Below are positions 50,892-58,808 of a DNA stretch of 64,000 nucleotides, piece by piece. Under the pieces are notes generated by a model. That model saw nothing but the letters and a program-made list of their open reading frames with translations, made no database searches and was not told the origin of the DNA. The position numbers were made by a program, and so were the translations under genes. Position 1 is the first letter of the stretch, and every line of letters begins with the position of its first letter. Source of the DNA: Fibrella rubiginis (lineage in GTDB: Bacteria > Bacteroidota > Bacteroidia > Cytophagales > Spirosomataceae); the NCBI RefSeq assembly GCF_017353185.1, contig NZ_JAFMYV010000005.1, positions 310,001 through 374,000 on the forward strand, in the 5' to 3' direction.

Positions 50892-53014
50892 GCGGGTATG
50901 GGTGTGAGGTAAGGTTGAGTAATAACTGGCAGTTCCGTCTCTGCCTGTTGGGTAAGCTGAATAGAAAGCCGGAAGAGTGTGCCGTTTTGGTTGAGCCATT
51001 CGCACTGCCCATCCAGTTGTTCACTGAGCGAGGTAATCAGCCGTTTGCCAAATGACCGCGAACCAGCCGGTTGCCCGTTGGAGAGGTCAATGCCCGGTCC
51101 GTTGTCCTGCACTTCCAGAGTCATGCCCGATCCGGCTGCGTCCGCGTAGCGCCGCAACGCAATACGGAGCATTGGGTAGCGGCAGTGGTCGTAGGCATAT
51201 TTGAAGGCGTTGGTAGCCAACTCATTGACGATCAGCCCCATCGGAATAGCCATGTCGACGTCCAGTTCGGGCAGATCAACATTGAGTTGTAAATCGAACG
51301 AGTCGGGGTGATAACCATACGCTCTGATCAGGCTGGCGGCCAGGTCATTTAGGTATTCGGCCATGTTCACGGTGGTAAGCTGGTCGGTATAGTACAGCCG
51401 CTGATGAATAAGCGACATGGCCTCTACGCGCTGCTGCCCCACCCGCACCGCCTGAATCGCTTTTTCATCGTCGAGCCGGTTCGACTGGAGCTTCAACAGG
51501 CTGGACACAATGGCCAGGTTGTTCTTAACCCGGTGGTGCAGTTCTTTCATCAACACGCGCAGCTTGTCGGCCTGGCTCACCAGCTGCTCACTGTTGGCCG
51601 TGATAATGCCGTTCTGCACAGACAGGCGGCGGTTGGTTCGACGAATAACGAAATACTGCCCCACCAGGCCGCCCAGCAGCATCATCAGCAGCACCAGGCC
51701 ACCCGTCATGTAGTTGATCTGCCGGGTACGCTGCTGGTTTTGCCCGTCGAGTAGGGCAATCTGTTGCGCCTTTTTCTGGCTTTCGTACTTAGCCTGCACC
51801 CCCGCCACCGCCCGCGTTTTGGCCACTTCGGCGATGGCTTTGATCTGCGCTATCCGGCGATTTTCTTCGCCCTGAATGGCCGCAATCTCTTTCGCCTTCT
51901 GCGCCTCGACCCGGACTATAGCCTGCGTTTTGGCCAGTTCCAGATTAGCCCTGATGCCCGCCAGCGCGTTGGCCTGCTGCACGGCATAGCGCCCCTGTAG
52001 CTGCGCAATGGTGCGGGTTTTGGCCAGCGTCATCAACGAATCTTCGATCTGCTTGTGCACCACCGAGGCGGCATAGGCTTTGTCATACCGGCCCGCATTG
52101 GCGTAGGTTTTGGCCAGTATGCCGTAGACGGAGCTGGTGAGCGGGGCGTCATTTACCCTTTTGCTCAGGTCAAGAGCCTTTTCGGCGCAACGAACGGCCT
52201 TGTCCCACTGCCCCAGTCCGTTGTAGGCCGTGGCCAGGTTTCGGTAGTTATGAACCAGGCTGCTGTTCTTTCGGAGCGATTCGTTGATAGCCAAGGCTTT
52301 TTCGAGGTAAACGATGGCCTGCTGGTGCTGCCCCTCTACGTTGTAATTCTTGCCGAGGTTGTTATACAGGATTCGGGCGTCTTCGGGCGTTACCAGGGTG
52401 TTGTCGATGGGGTCCAGGGCCTTATAAAAATAGTCTCGGCCCAGCTTGTAGTCGCCCAGGTCTTCGTAGATGATGCCCAGGTTTATGTAGTTACCCCGCA
52501 GCGACTGAGCAGCTTTAAAACGTTCGTTGAGGGCAATGGCCTGTTGCATGTAGGCCAGCCCCCGCCGGGTGTAGGCCAGTACGTGCTGGCTGTCGCCCAT
52601 CATTTTGTAGAGTAGACCCAGGTTATGGTACACCTTGGCGACCGACTTCTGGTTACCGGCTTTGGTATAGTGGGCAAGGGCTGTCTGGTAGAAGGTTAGG
52701 GCCTCTTCAAACAGTCCCCGATGCATGCAGATGACGCCATTAAGCCGGTTGCAGTCGCCCAACCCGGCATGGTCTTTTTGGCGAAGGGCAATCGGTTCCA
52801 TCCGCGTCAGGTAGCGAACAGCTGAATCGGATTGCCCCTGTTTGTAAAAGGCGTTGGCGATGTCATAGTAAATATGAGCACGGGTGGTGTCGGGCAGTCG
52901 GCGGGTAAGCGTTGTTTTAAGGCTGTCGATCAGCCTGGACTGGGCCAGCGCCGGAGACATTACCGCCGTGAGCAGCAGCGCGACGCCGGCAAAGCGCTTT
53001 AGATAAACTAGCAT
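50888..53014 (-). CDS. TPR-containing sensor histidine kinase (HisKA_2 type)
   Basis: The 708-residue protein has a signal peptide (FAGVALLLTAVMSPALAQ), about seven TPR units (35-330) in the periplasm, a long Ala/Gln/Lys-rich coiled coil (about 330-430), one membrane helix (MTGGLVLLMMLLGGLVGQYFVI), and a cytoplasmic kinase. The phospho-acceptor is in LMKELHHRVKNNLAIVSSLLKLQ, typical of HisKA_2; ATP-binding motifs are IVNELATNAFKYAY and VQDNGPGID. TPR sensors of this layout are common in Bacteroidota; the signal is unknown. Its stop overlaps the response regulator start. Confidence 0.92.
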   Translation of the reverse strand: MLVYLKRFAGVALLLTAVMSPALAQSRLIDSLKTTLTRRLPDTTRAHIYYDIANAFYKQGQSDSAVRYLTRMEPIALRQKDHAGLGDCNRLNGVICMHRGLFEEALTFYQTALAHYTKAGNQKSVAKVYHNLGLLYKMMGDSQHVLAYTRRGLAYMQQAIALNERFKAAQSLRGNYINLGIIYEDLGDYKLGRDYFYKALDPIDNTLVTPEDARILYNNLGKNYNVEGQHQQAIVYLEKALAINESLRKNSSLVHNYRNLATAYNGLGQWDKAVRCAEKALDLSKRVNDAPLTSSVYGILAKTYANAGRYDKAYAASVVHKQIEDSLMTLAKTRTIAQLQGRYAVQQANALAGIRANLELAKTQAIVRVEAQKAKEIAAIQGEENRRIAQIKAIAEVAKTRAVAGVQAKYESQKKAQQIALLDGQNQQRTRQINYMTGGLVLLMMLLGGLVGQYFVIRRTNRRLSVQNGIITANSEQLVSQADKLRVLMKELHHRVKNNLAIVSSLLKLQSNRLDDEKAIQAVRVGQQRVEAMSLIHQRLYYTDQLTTVNMAEYLNDLAASLIRAYGYHPDSFDLQLNVDLPELDVDMAIPMGLIVNELATNAFKYAYDHCRYPMLRIALRRYADAAGSGMTLEVQDNGPGIDLSNGQPAGSRSFGKRLITSLSEQLDGQCEWLNQNGTLFRLSIQLTQQAETELPVITQPYLTPIPA

Positions 53015-53133
53015 GGGTTGGGTTAGTCGGGAGGCTTAACATTACTGCGCCCAAGTAAGCGTCTGTCCCGTGCACGAACGTGCCAAAAAGCATCACCAAC
53101 GTGCCAATAGGCCATAAATTGACTGTAGTGCGG

Positions 53134-54450
53134 CTATCCGACAAACAAACTCAAGGCCATAACCCCCGCCAGCCCACACACCGACACCAGCGTTTCCATC
53201 ACCGACCAGGTCTTGAGCGTGTCGGTCATGGACAGTTGGAAATACTCGCGGAACAACCAGAACCCGGTGTCGTTGACGTGCGAGAACATCATGCTCCCCG
53301 CCCCAATGGCCAGCACCATCAGGTTCGGCTCCACCCCCGACGCCTTCAGCAGCGGCAACACAATGCCCGCCGTGGTGATGCCCGACACCGTTGACGACCC
53401 CACGCACACCCGGATAATGGCGGCAATGCCCCAGCCAATAACGTAGGGGTGCAGCGACGACCCCTGCATGAGATCGGCGATGGACTGGCTCACGCCCGCG
53501 TCCGTCAGCACCTGCTTTAGCGCCCCGGCCCCGCCAAAAATGAGAAACAGCATAGCCACCTCTTTCACCGATTCGACAAGCCGTTCGGTAACGGCGGCAA
53601 GTGAGTTGCCCCGCCGGATGCCCAGCGTATACATGGCTACCAGGACGGCCACCAGCATACTCACTACCGGTTCGCCCAGGAACAGCAGCACCTGCCCGGC
53701 AGCCGACCCCGCGGGCAGGTAGGGATGGAGCAGGGTACTGGCGCTGATGAGCAGAATGGGCAGCAACACCGTTAGGAAGCTCACGCCCGTTGTGGGCATT
53801 TGGTCGTCGGTCAGGTCAGGGGCGATCAGGGCCTGATTGGGCGGGGTGGTGTATCGTTTGAGTGTCGAGCCAAACAGGATGCCCGACACCAGAATGGCCG
53901 GGATAGCCACCAGAATACCGTAGAACAGGGTCAGGCCCATGTCGGCGTTGAACTGTTTCAGAATGGCCAGCGGTGCCGGGTGCGGCGGCAGGTACCCCTG
54001 CGTTACTGACAGTGACGCCAGCATGGGGATGCCCACATACACCGCCGACAGTTTATAGCGTTGCGCCACGGTGATCACCAGCGGAGCCAGCAGCAGAAAC
54101 CCCACCGAATAGAACAGGGGCAGGCCCACCACAAAGCCCGTGAGCATGAACGCCCAGCGAATGCGCCCCGTACCCGACAGACGGATCAGACTCCCCGCAA
54201 TGCGCTGTGCCGCACCACTCTGCGCCACGAGCTTCCCCAGCATGGCCCCCAGCGCAATGATGCCCAGAATAGACCCTAGCGTGCTCCCAATGCCCTTTTG
54301 TATCGAATCGATAATGGCCAGCGGGGCCATACCCAACCCCAGCCCAACCCCCAGCGAGACCACTAAAAACGCCAAAAACGCATGCAGCCGCACATACGAG
54401 ATCAGCAGCACTAGCGCCACAATACCAAGAATGGTAATGAGTAAGGTCAT
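53134..54450 (-). CDS. GntP-family gluconate/organic acid:H+ symporter (second copy)
   Basis: The 438-residue inner-membrane protein shares the family blocks ALGAMLGKLVAQSGAAQRIAG, FYSVGFLLLAPLVIT, TQGYLPPHPAPLAIL and IGAGSMMFSHVNDTGFWLFREYF with the copy at 23.1 kb, but the two differ widely elsewhere, so they are old paralogues with probably different substrates. ATG 54450 is chosen over a longer frame because it gives the normal hydrophobic N-terminus (MTLLITILGIVALVLLISYV). No sugar-acid metabolic gene lies beside it. Confidence 0.9.
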   Translation of the reverse strand: MTLLITILGIVALVLLISYVRLHAFLAFLVVSLGVGLGLGMAPLAIIDSIQKGIGSTLGSILGIIALGAMLGKLVAQSGAAQRIAGSLIRLSGTGRIRWAFMLTGFVVGLPLFYSVGFLLLAPLVITVAQRYKLSAVYVGIPMLASLSVTQGYLPPHPAPLAILKQFNADMGLTLFYGILVAIPAILVSGILFGSTLKRYTTPPNQALIAPDLTDDQMPTTGVSFLTVLLPILLISASTLLHPYLPAGSAAGQVLLFLGEPVVSMLVAVLVAMYTLGIRRGNSLAAVTERLVESVKEVAMLFLIFGGAGALKQVLTDAGVSQSIADLMQGSSLHPYVIGWGIAAIIRVCVGSSTVSGITTAGIVLPLLKASGVEPNLMVLAIGAGSMMFSHVNDTGFWLFREYFQLSMTDTLKTWSVMETLVSVCGLAGVMALSLFVG

Positions 54451-54687
54451 AGGGAGGGAGTCGAAGTAGTGTAAGGTACACAGCAGAGTTACCTGTGCAT
54501 AAAGCAATTGATCCCCTTAATTTTACACTCAAATACCCCGACCACCAGCAAAAAGGAGGCTTTTTTGTACGCGTTAGTACTATGAATAGCCTATATTGAT
54601 GCCACTCATTAACCGCTTGACCATGACATCACAAGCAAGCCCCCCAACCCAGTATAAGTATCGCTCATGCGGCTTTTCGACCGCCCC

Positions 54688-54849
54688 ATGCAACCAGATG
54701 AAATAAATAAAGTACATTAACTGCTGATACAGTATTACAGTGAACTAATTGGTAATGAAGCCGATGAAATAATAGTGCATAAGGGCTACACCCAAGCTGA
54801 TCTTGGTAGGTTTCGTAGCTTATTAAATTTTGTTTTTAGCTTTCAATAA
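54688..54849 (+). pseudogene. possible remnant of a small AT-rich gene
   Basis: A frame from ATG 54688 reads MQPDEINKVH, hits a TAA at 54718, then continues protein-like (LLIQYYSELIGNEADEII, then VHKGYTQADLGRF) to a stop at 54847. This could be a broken small gene belonging to the same AT-rich insert as the next gene. The 400-bp gap between the GntP start and that gene holds nothing else I can support. Confidence 0.25.
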
Positions 54850-54858
54850 AAATTGACC

Positions 54859-55737
54859 ATGAATAAATTAAACTTTCTCAAAGATCAACATGTGCAAAAT
54901 TTTATAGAGTGGATAAAGCATAAACTAGATCAAAAAAAGTCATTTTTGCACAGTTATAAACTGCAGAAAAACGTTAGAGGACAAGAATGGTTTTGCGATT
55001 CAATATATTCTGCTTTTGAGAATTATAAATGGAATTATGTGTACACACATCCCACCAATCAAAATAGATTAACAGGATGTAGCTTTATTGATAGTGAAAA
55101 AGCGCTCAATGAATTGAGTAAAACTCTGCGAGAAGCCATAGAAACTCAAGACGATAAGTTGTGCGTAAGCTGTTGTATGTCAATACTAGAATGGGGTGGT
55201 ATATTGTCAAAAAATAAGGATAATATAGAAAAGATAAAAACGTCAAAACGTGGAATTGCGAACTACCTAAAAAATGTTCAGCATCGTTTAAGTTTGAGCG
55301 TCATTGACCTAGAGAAGGATTGTGAAGGAATTATCATGAATGCCGGGTTTAGCAAAATTTATTCTTTGATAATCAGTGATTTTGTTATTTATGATGGTAG
55401 GGTAGGGGCAGCTTTAGGTTTGCTTGTTAGAAAATATTGTGAGGACAATTCGCTGTTAATTGTCCCAGAACAATTAAGATTTTCATACGGAAATTCACGT
55501 ACAGTTTTGTCGGGAATACAAAATAGGCGTAATCCAAGCACTGAAAAATATAAATTTTTCAGTTTGAATAATTCAAGTCTAAAACACATACAAAATAATA
55601 TTAAAGCTAATTGGTTGGCTAAAGAAATTGTTGATAGACATGATTCGAGATTTAAATCTTTGCATATGGATAGACAGCTAAGAGCGTTTGAAGCTGCATT
55701 ATTTATGATTGGATATGATGTCTCACAAGAGCCTTAA
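54859..55737 (+). CDS. AT-rich foreign-looking gene of unknown function
   Basis: The 292-residue protein is encoded in DNA much richer in A and T (Lys, Asn, Ile codons AAA, AAT, ATT dominate) than its neighbours. It has no signal or membrane segment and is probably cytoplasmic. The block GFSKIYSLIISDFVIYDGRVGAALGLLVRKY recalls the helix-hairpin-helix part of OGG-like base-excision folds found in some uncharacterised proteins, but this is a weak impression, not an identification. The C-terminal FEAALFMIGYDV may belong to the same fold. ATG 54859 is preferred to a TTG at 54853. Horizontal acquisition is likely; a defence role is only a guess. Confidence 0.6.
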   Translation: MNKLNFLKDQHVQNFIEWIKHKLDQKKSFLHSYKLQKNVRGQEWFCDSIYSAFENYKWNYVYTHPTNQNRLTGCSFIDSEKALNELSKTLREAIETQDDKLCVSCCMSILEWGGILSKNKDNIEKIKTSKRGIANYLKNVQHRLSLSVIDLEKDCEGIIMNAGFSKIYSLIISDFVIYDGRVGAALGLLVRKYCEDNSLLIVPEQLRFSYGNSRTVLSGIQNRRNPSTEKYKFFSLNNSSLKHIQNNIKANWLAKEIVDRHDSRFKSLHMDRQLRAFEAALFMIGYDVSQEP

Positions 55738-55825
55738 TGTTATTTTGTCAAAATATTGTTAACTACAATTGTAAGATACCACCGAATCAGATTGCTACTG
55801 TTCTGCCTGCTGACTTTTTAATTAC

Positions 55826-57007
55826 ATGCCCTTTCTACAGGACCCGCTGGCCATTTTGGCCGTTTTGATGCTCAACATTGTCATCTCTGAGCAACTCGCC
55901 AAGCTACCTTATTTCCGGGCGGTGGGTACATCGCTGATCGTTATTATCGTTACGGCCATTACGGCCAACCTGGGGTTGATACCGGCCTCTACCAACGTCC
56001 CGCCCATCTATGACGGCATCTTCACGTACCTGGCACCCATCTCCATTTTCTACCTGCTGCTCACCGTCAACCTCAAAGGGCTGAAACGGGCGGGGGCACC
56101 CATGGTCATCAACTTCCTGATCGGGGCAGTGGGTACCATGGTCGGGGTGATCGTGGCGATGCGGGTGGTAGGTGGTCCTAAGGGGCTGGGTCCGCTGTTC
56201 TACGCCGTGGGGGGCATGTTTACGGGGACGCATACGGGCGGCAGCAGCAACCTCAACGCCATTGCCCTGCACTACGGCGTCAACAAAGCGGGCAACGTCT
56301 ACGCCGCCACCATTGCCACCGACAATATCGTCACGGCCCTCTGGATGGGTGTAACCCTGGTGCTGCCTCCGTTGCTGAACAAGTACGTCCCCCGCCGACT
56401 AACCACCACGTTAACCACCGACGAAACGCGCCGGTTTGAGCAGGAAGCCAATGACCAGATCAGCGACGTAGAAACGGTGAACCCGCAGGATTTGGCCGTG
56501 CTCATTGGCCTGGGTGTGGTGGCCCTGTATGTGGCGCAACTGGTGGCTGGCTACTTCCCCGCCATCCCTAAAATTCTGGTGCAGACAACCCTGGCGCTGA
56601 TCCTGGCGCAACTGCCCCTGGTGCAGCGACTACGGGGTGTGCGGGTAGTCGGCATCTTCTGCATATACCTGTTTCTGGCCGTTATCGGCGCTTTTTGCGA
56701 CCTGGGCGTACTAGCCAAAGACGGTCAGCTGGCCCTGACCATGCTCACATTCGTCAGTATTTCGGTGCCTATTCACGCGCTGTTCCAGTTCGGTATTGGC
56801 GGGTTGCTGAAGCAGGACTGGGACGTGCTGAGCATTGCTTCGCAGGCCAACATTGGTGGGTCGGCGTCGTGTCTGGCCCTGAGCAAAAGCCTGAATCGCC
56901 CCGACCTTCACCTGCCGGGTATCCTGGCCGGTGCACTGGGCAACGCCATTGGCACCTACTGCGGCCTGCTCGTTGCCGAGTATTTGAAGACGGTCACGTT
57001 TGGGTGA
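55826..57007 (+). CDS. DUF819-family membrane protein
   Basis: The 393-residue inner-membrane protein has about ten helices and matches the DUF819 (YjcL-like) family: DPLAILAVLMLNIVISEQLA, YDGIFTYLAPISIFYLLLTVNLK, GGMFTGTHTGGSSNLNAIAL and IATDNIVTALWMGVTLVLPPLL, with a second-half repeat LSIASQANIGGSASCLAL. Family members are suspected transporters. The internal similarity GGSSNLNA / GGSASCLA suggests two inverted halves. It directly follows the AT-rich insert and is followed by the P17 repeat region. Confidence 0.85.
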   Translation: MPFLQDPLAILAVLMLNIVISEQLAKLPYFRAVGTSLIVIIVTAITANLGLIPASTNVPPIYDGIFTYLAPISIFYLLLTVNLKGLKRAGAPMVINFLIGAVGTMVGVIVAMRVVGGPKGLGPLFYAVGGMFTGTHTGGSSNLNAIALHYGVNKAGNVYAATIATDNIVTALWMGVTLVLPPLLNKYVPRRLTTTLTTDETRRFEQEANDQISDVETVNPQDLAVLIGLGVVALYVAQLVAGYFPAIPKILVQTTLALILAQLPLVQRLRGVRVVGIFCIYLFLAVIGAFCDLGVLAKDGQLALTMLTFVSISVPIHALFQFGIGGLLKQDWDVLSIASQANIGGSASCLALSKSLNRPDLHLPGILAGALGNAIGTYCGLLVAEYLKTVTFG

Positions 57008-57016
57008 GTTGATGAG

Positions 57017-57046
57017 GGTAAAAGTGGGGGCTATCTTGGTTCGGTG
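57017..57046 (+). repeat. 30-bp direct repeat, left copy, flanking P17
   Basis: The sequence beginning GGTAAAAGTGGGGGCTATC is repeated exactly at 57275-57304. The pair brackets palindrome P17 with 228 bp between the copies. Confidence 0.95.
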
Positions 57047-57054
57047 CTAGTGTG

Positions 57055-57229
57055 GGCTTTGCGCTGAGGGTTGCTGTCGCCTAGCCCTTCGACTAGGCGT
57101 CCCCGACAGGCTCAGGGTGACAACGATCTTGAATCAACTCAAGAAGATTGTTCTAGTGGCCTGTCACCCTGAGCCTGTCGGGGACGCCTAGTCGAAGGGC
57201 CAGGCGACAGCAACCCTCAGCGCAAAGCC
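57055..57229. repeat. very long palindrome P17 (CCTTCGACAGGCTCAGGG class)
   Basis: Arms 57055-57122 and 57162-57229 pair over 68 bp with one mismatch. Relative to P15 and P16, the CCTTCGACAGGCTCAGGG word is split by a 14-bp insert (TAGGCGTCCCCGAC), which is present as an exact mirror copy in both arms. The loop (GATCTTGAATCAACTCAAG) is nearly the same as in P16. With the direct repeats, it accounts for most of the 328-bp gap between the DUF819 and CE15 genes. Confidence 0.96.
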
Positions 57230-57274
57230 ATCAGCCATATATTGACACCTAGACCCACTATGCGGGTTATATTA

Positions 57275-57304
57275 GGTAAAAGTGGGGGCTATCTTGGTTC
57301 GGTG
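57275..57304 (+). repeat. 30-bp direct repeat, right copy, flanking P17
   Basis: Exact second copy of the sequence at 57017-57046, ending 31 bp before the CE15 start codon. It may contain part of the esterase gene's promoter. Confidence 0.95.
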
Positions 57305-57335
57305 TGTATCAACTCGTAACCGATACCTACTTCCT

Positions 57336-58736
57336 ATGAAACAGACGTTTATCACCCTTACCTGCCTGTACTTAATTAGCCTGTTGCCGGGTGAGTTGCT
57401 GGCACAGGGTTTTGGTCCACGCACACCCGAACAGGACAGCCTGATGGCCCGCCAGCAGCGCAAAACCCAGGCCGACCACCAACTGATGATGACTGCGCTG
57501 CACATCAGCGCGTTGCGCCCCGGCCCGTCGGGCAACCCCAAAGCACCCAACGCCGCCAACGTCGACGAAGCCAAAGCCACCACCTACACCACACTGCCCG
57601 ATCCGCTGACGCTGAAAAATGGTCAGCCTGTTTCGTCGGCAAAGACATGGTGGGCCAAACGCCGCCCTGAGCTAGTCGAGGACTTCGACCGGGAGGTATA
57701 TGGCCGCATGCCGGCCAATACGCCCGGTGTCCGGTGGGAGGTTGTGAGTCAGAAAGACACGGTCGAGGGCAGCCACCCCATCCGGTTGAAGCGGTTGGTC
57801 GGCCACGTCGATAACAGCACATACCCGGCCCTGACCGTCAACATTGACATGGTATTGGCGACGCCGCTAGCCGCTACTGGCCCTGTTCCGGTGATGCTGG
57901 AGTTCGGGTTCCGCTTCCCACCGGGCTTCCGGATGCCGCAGCCACCCACGTCGACCACCGCCCCGGCCCCGCCGTCGTGGCAGCAGCAGCTACTGGCCAA
58001 AGGCTGGGGTTACGCCATTATTTACCCGACCAGTTTCCAGGCCGACAACGGTGCGGGCCTCACCGAAGGCATCATTGGCCTCGTCAACAAAGGCAAACCC
58101 CGCCAACCCGACGACTGGGGCACGTTGCGGGCCTGGGCATGGGGAGCCAGCCGCGCCCTCGATTATTTCGAGACCGACAAAGCTGTTGATGCCAGACAGG
58201 TAGGTATTGAGGGATTGTCGCGCTTCGGAAAAGCCGCCGCCGTGGCCATGGCCTACGAACCGCGCTTTGCCATTGGCTTCATCGGCTCGTCGGGCGAAGG
58301 CGGCGTTAAAATCCATCGGCGCACGTTTGGTGAGCAGGTTGAAAACCTGGCCGGGTCGGGCGAATACCACTGGATGGCGGGCAATTTTATCAAATATGCC
58401 GGGCCACTCACGCCCAACGACTTACCCGTCGATGCCCATGAGCTGGTGGCCCTTTGCGCGCCCCGTCCGGTGTTTATCAGCGTCGGTTCACCTACTGTCG
58501 AGGGGCAGTGGGTCGACGCAAAGGGGCTGTTTCTAGGTGGTGCCTATGCCAGCCCGGTCTATGAGCTACTGGGCAAAAAGGGCCTGGGTACAATGGTATT
58601 TCCACCCATGGAAACCGCGCTGATCGACGGCGACATTGCTTTTCGTCAGCATAGTGGCGGCCACACCACCGGCCCCAACTGGCCCACCTTCCTCCAGTTT
58701 GCCGACCGATACATGCAGGTGAAGGCTGGGAAGTAG
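57336..58736 (+). CDS. CE15-type glucuronoyl esterase
   Basis: CE15 enzymes cleave ester links between lignin alcohols and 4-O-methyl-glucuronic acid on xylan. The 466-residue protein has a signal peptide (ITLTCLYLISLLPGELLAQ), the nucleophile Ser295 in GIEGLSRFGKAA, the SSGEGGVKIHRR oxyanion/substrate loop, and the catalytic His in SGGHTTGPNW. The N-terminal WWAKRRPELVEDFDREVYGRMP is typical of family members. ATG 57336 gives the signal peptide. No xylanase genes are adjacent. A terminator hairpin follows. Confidence 0.85.
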   Translation: MKQTFITLTCLYLISLLPGELLAQGFGPRTPEQDSLMARQQRKTQADHQLMMTALHISALRPGPSGNPKAPNAANVDEAKATTYTTLPDPLTLKNGQPVSSAKTWWAKRRPELVEDFDREVYGRMPANTPGVRWEVVSQKDTVEGSHPIRLKRLVGHVDNSTYPALTVNIDMVLATPLAATGPVPVMLEFGFRFPPGFRMPQPPTSTTAPAPPSWQQQLLAKGWGYAIIYPTSFQADNGAGLTEGIIGLVNKGKPRQPDDWGTLRAWAWGASRALDYFETDKAVDARQVGIEGLSRFGKAAAVAMAYEPRFAIGFIGSSGEGGVKIHRRTFGEQVENLAGSGEYHWMAGNFIKYAGPLTPNDLPVDAHELVALCAPRPVFISVGSPTVEGQWVDAKGLFLGGAYASPVYELLGKKGLGTMVFPPMETALIDGDIAFRQHSGGHTTGPNWPTFLQFADRYMQVKAGK

Positions 58737-58748
58737 GTTAGTCGGGCA

Positions 58749-58793
58749 GTTTTCAGTGATGCCATCGCTTCGAGCGATGGCATCACTGAAAAC
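58749..58793. terminator. bidirectional terminator between CE15 and amidase genes
   Basis: A perfect 20-bp stem (GTTTTCAGTGATGCCATCGC and complement) with a five-base loop lies between convergent stops. Unlike the long palindromes it has T and A tracts and unique words. Confidence 0.85.
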
Positions 58794-58808
58794 GATCACT
58801 ACGACCCC

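Noticed and set aside
23099..54450. Recent duplication of the GntP genes
   Set aside because: The two copies share only family motifs and differ throughout, with different neighbours, so they are old paralogues.
58749..58793. Additional member of the palindrome family
   Set aside because: Short, unique words, with T/A tracts, between convergent genes: a normal bidirectional terminator.
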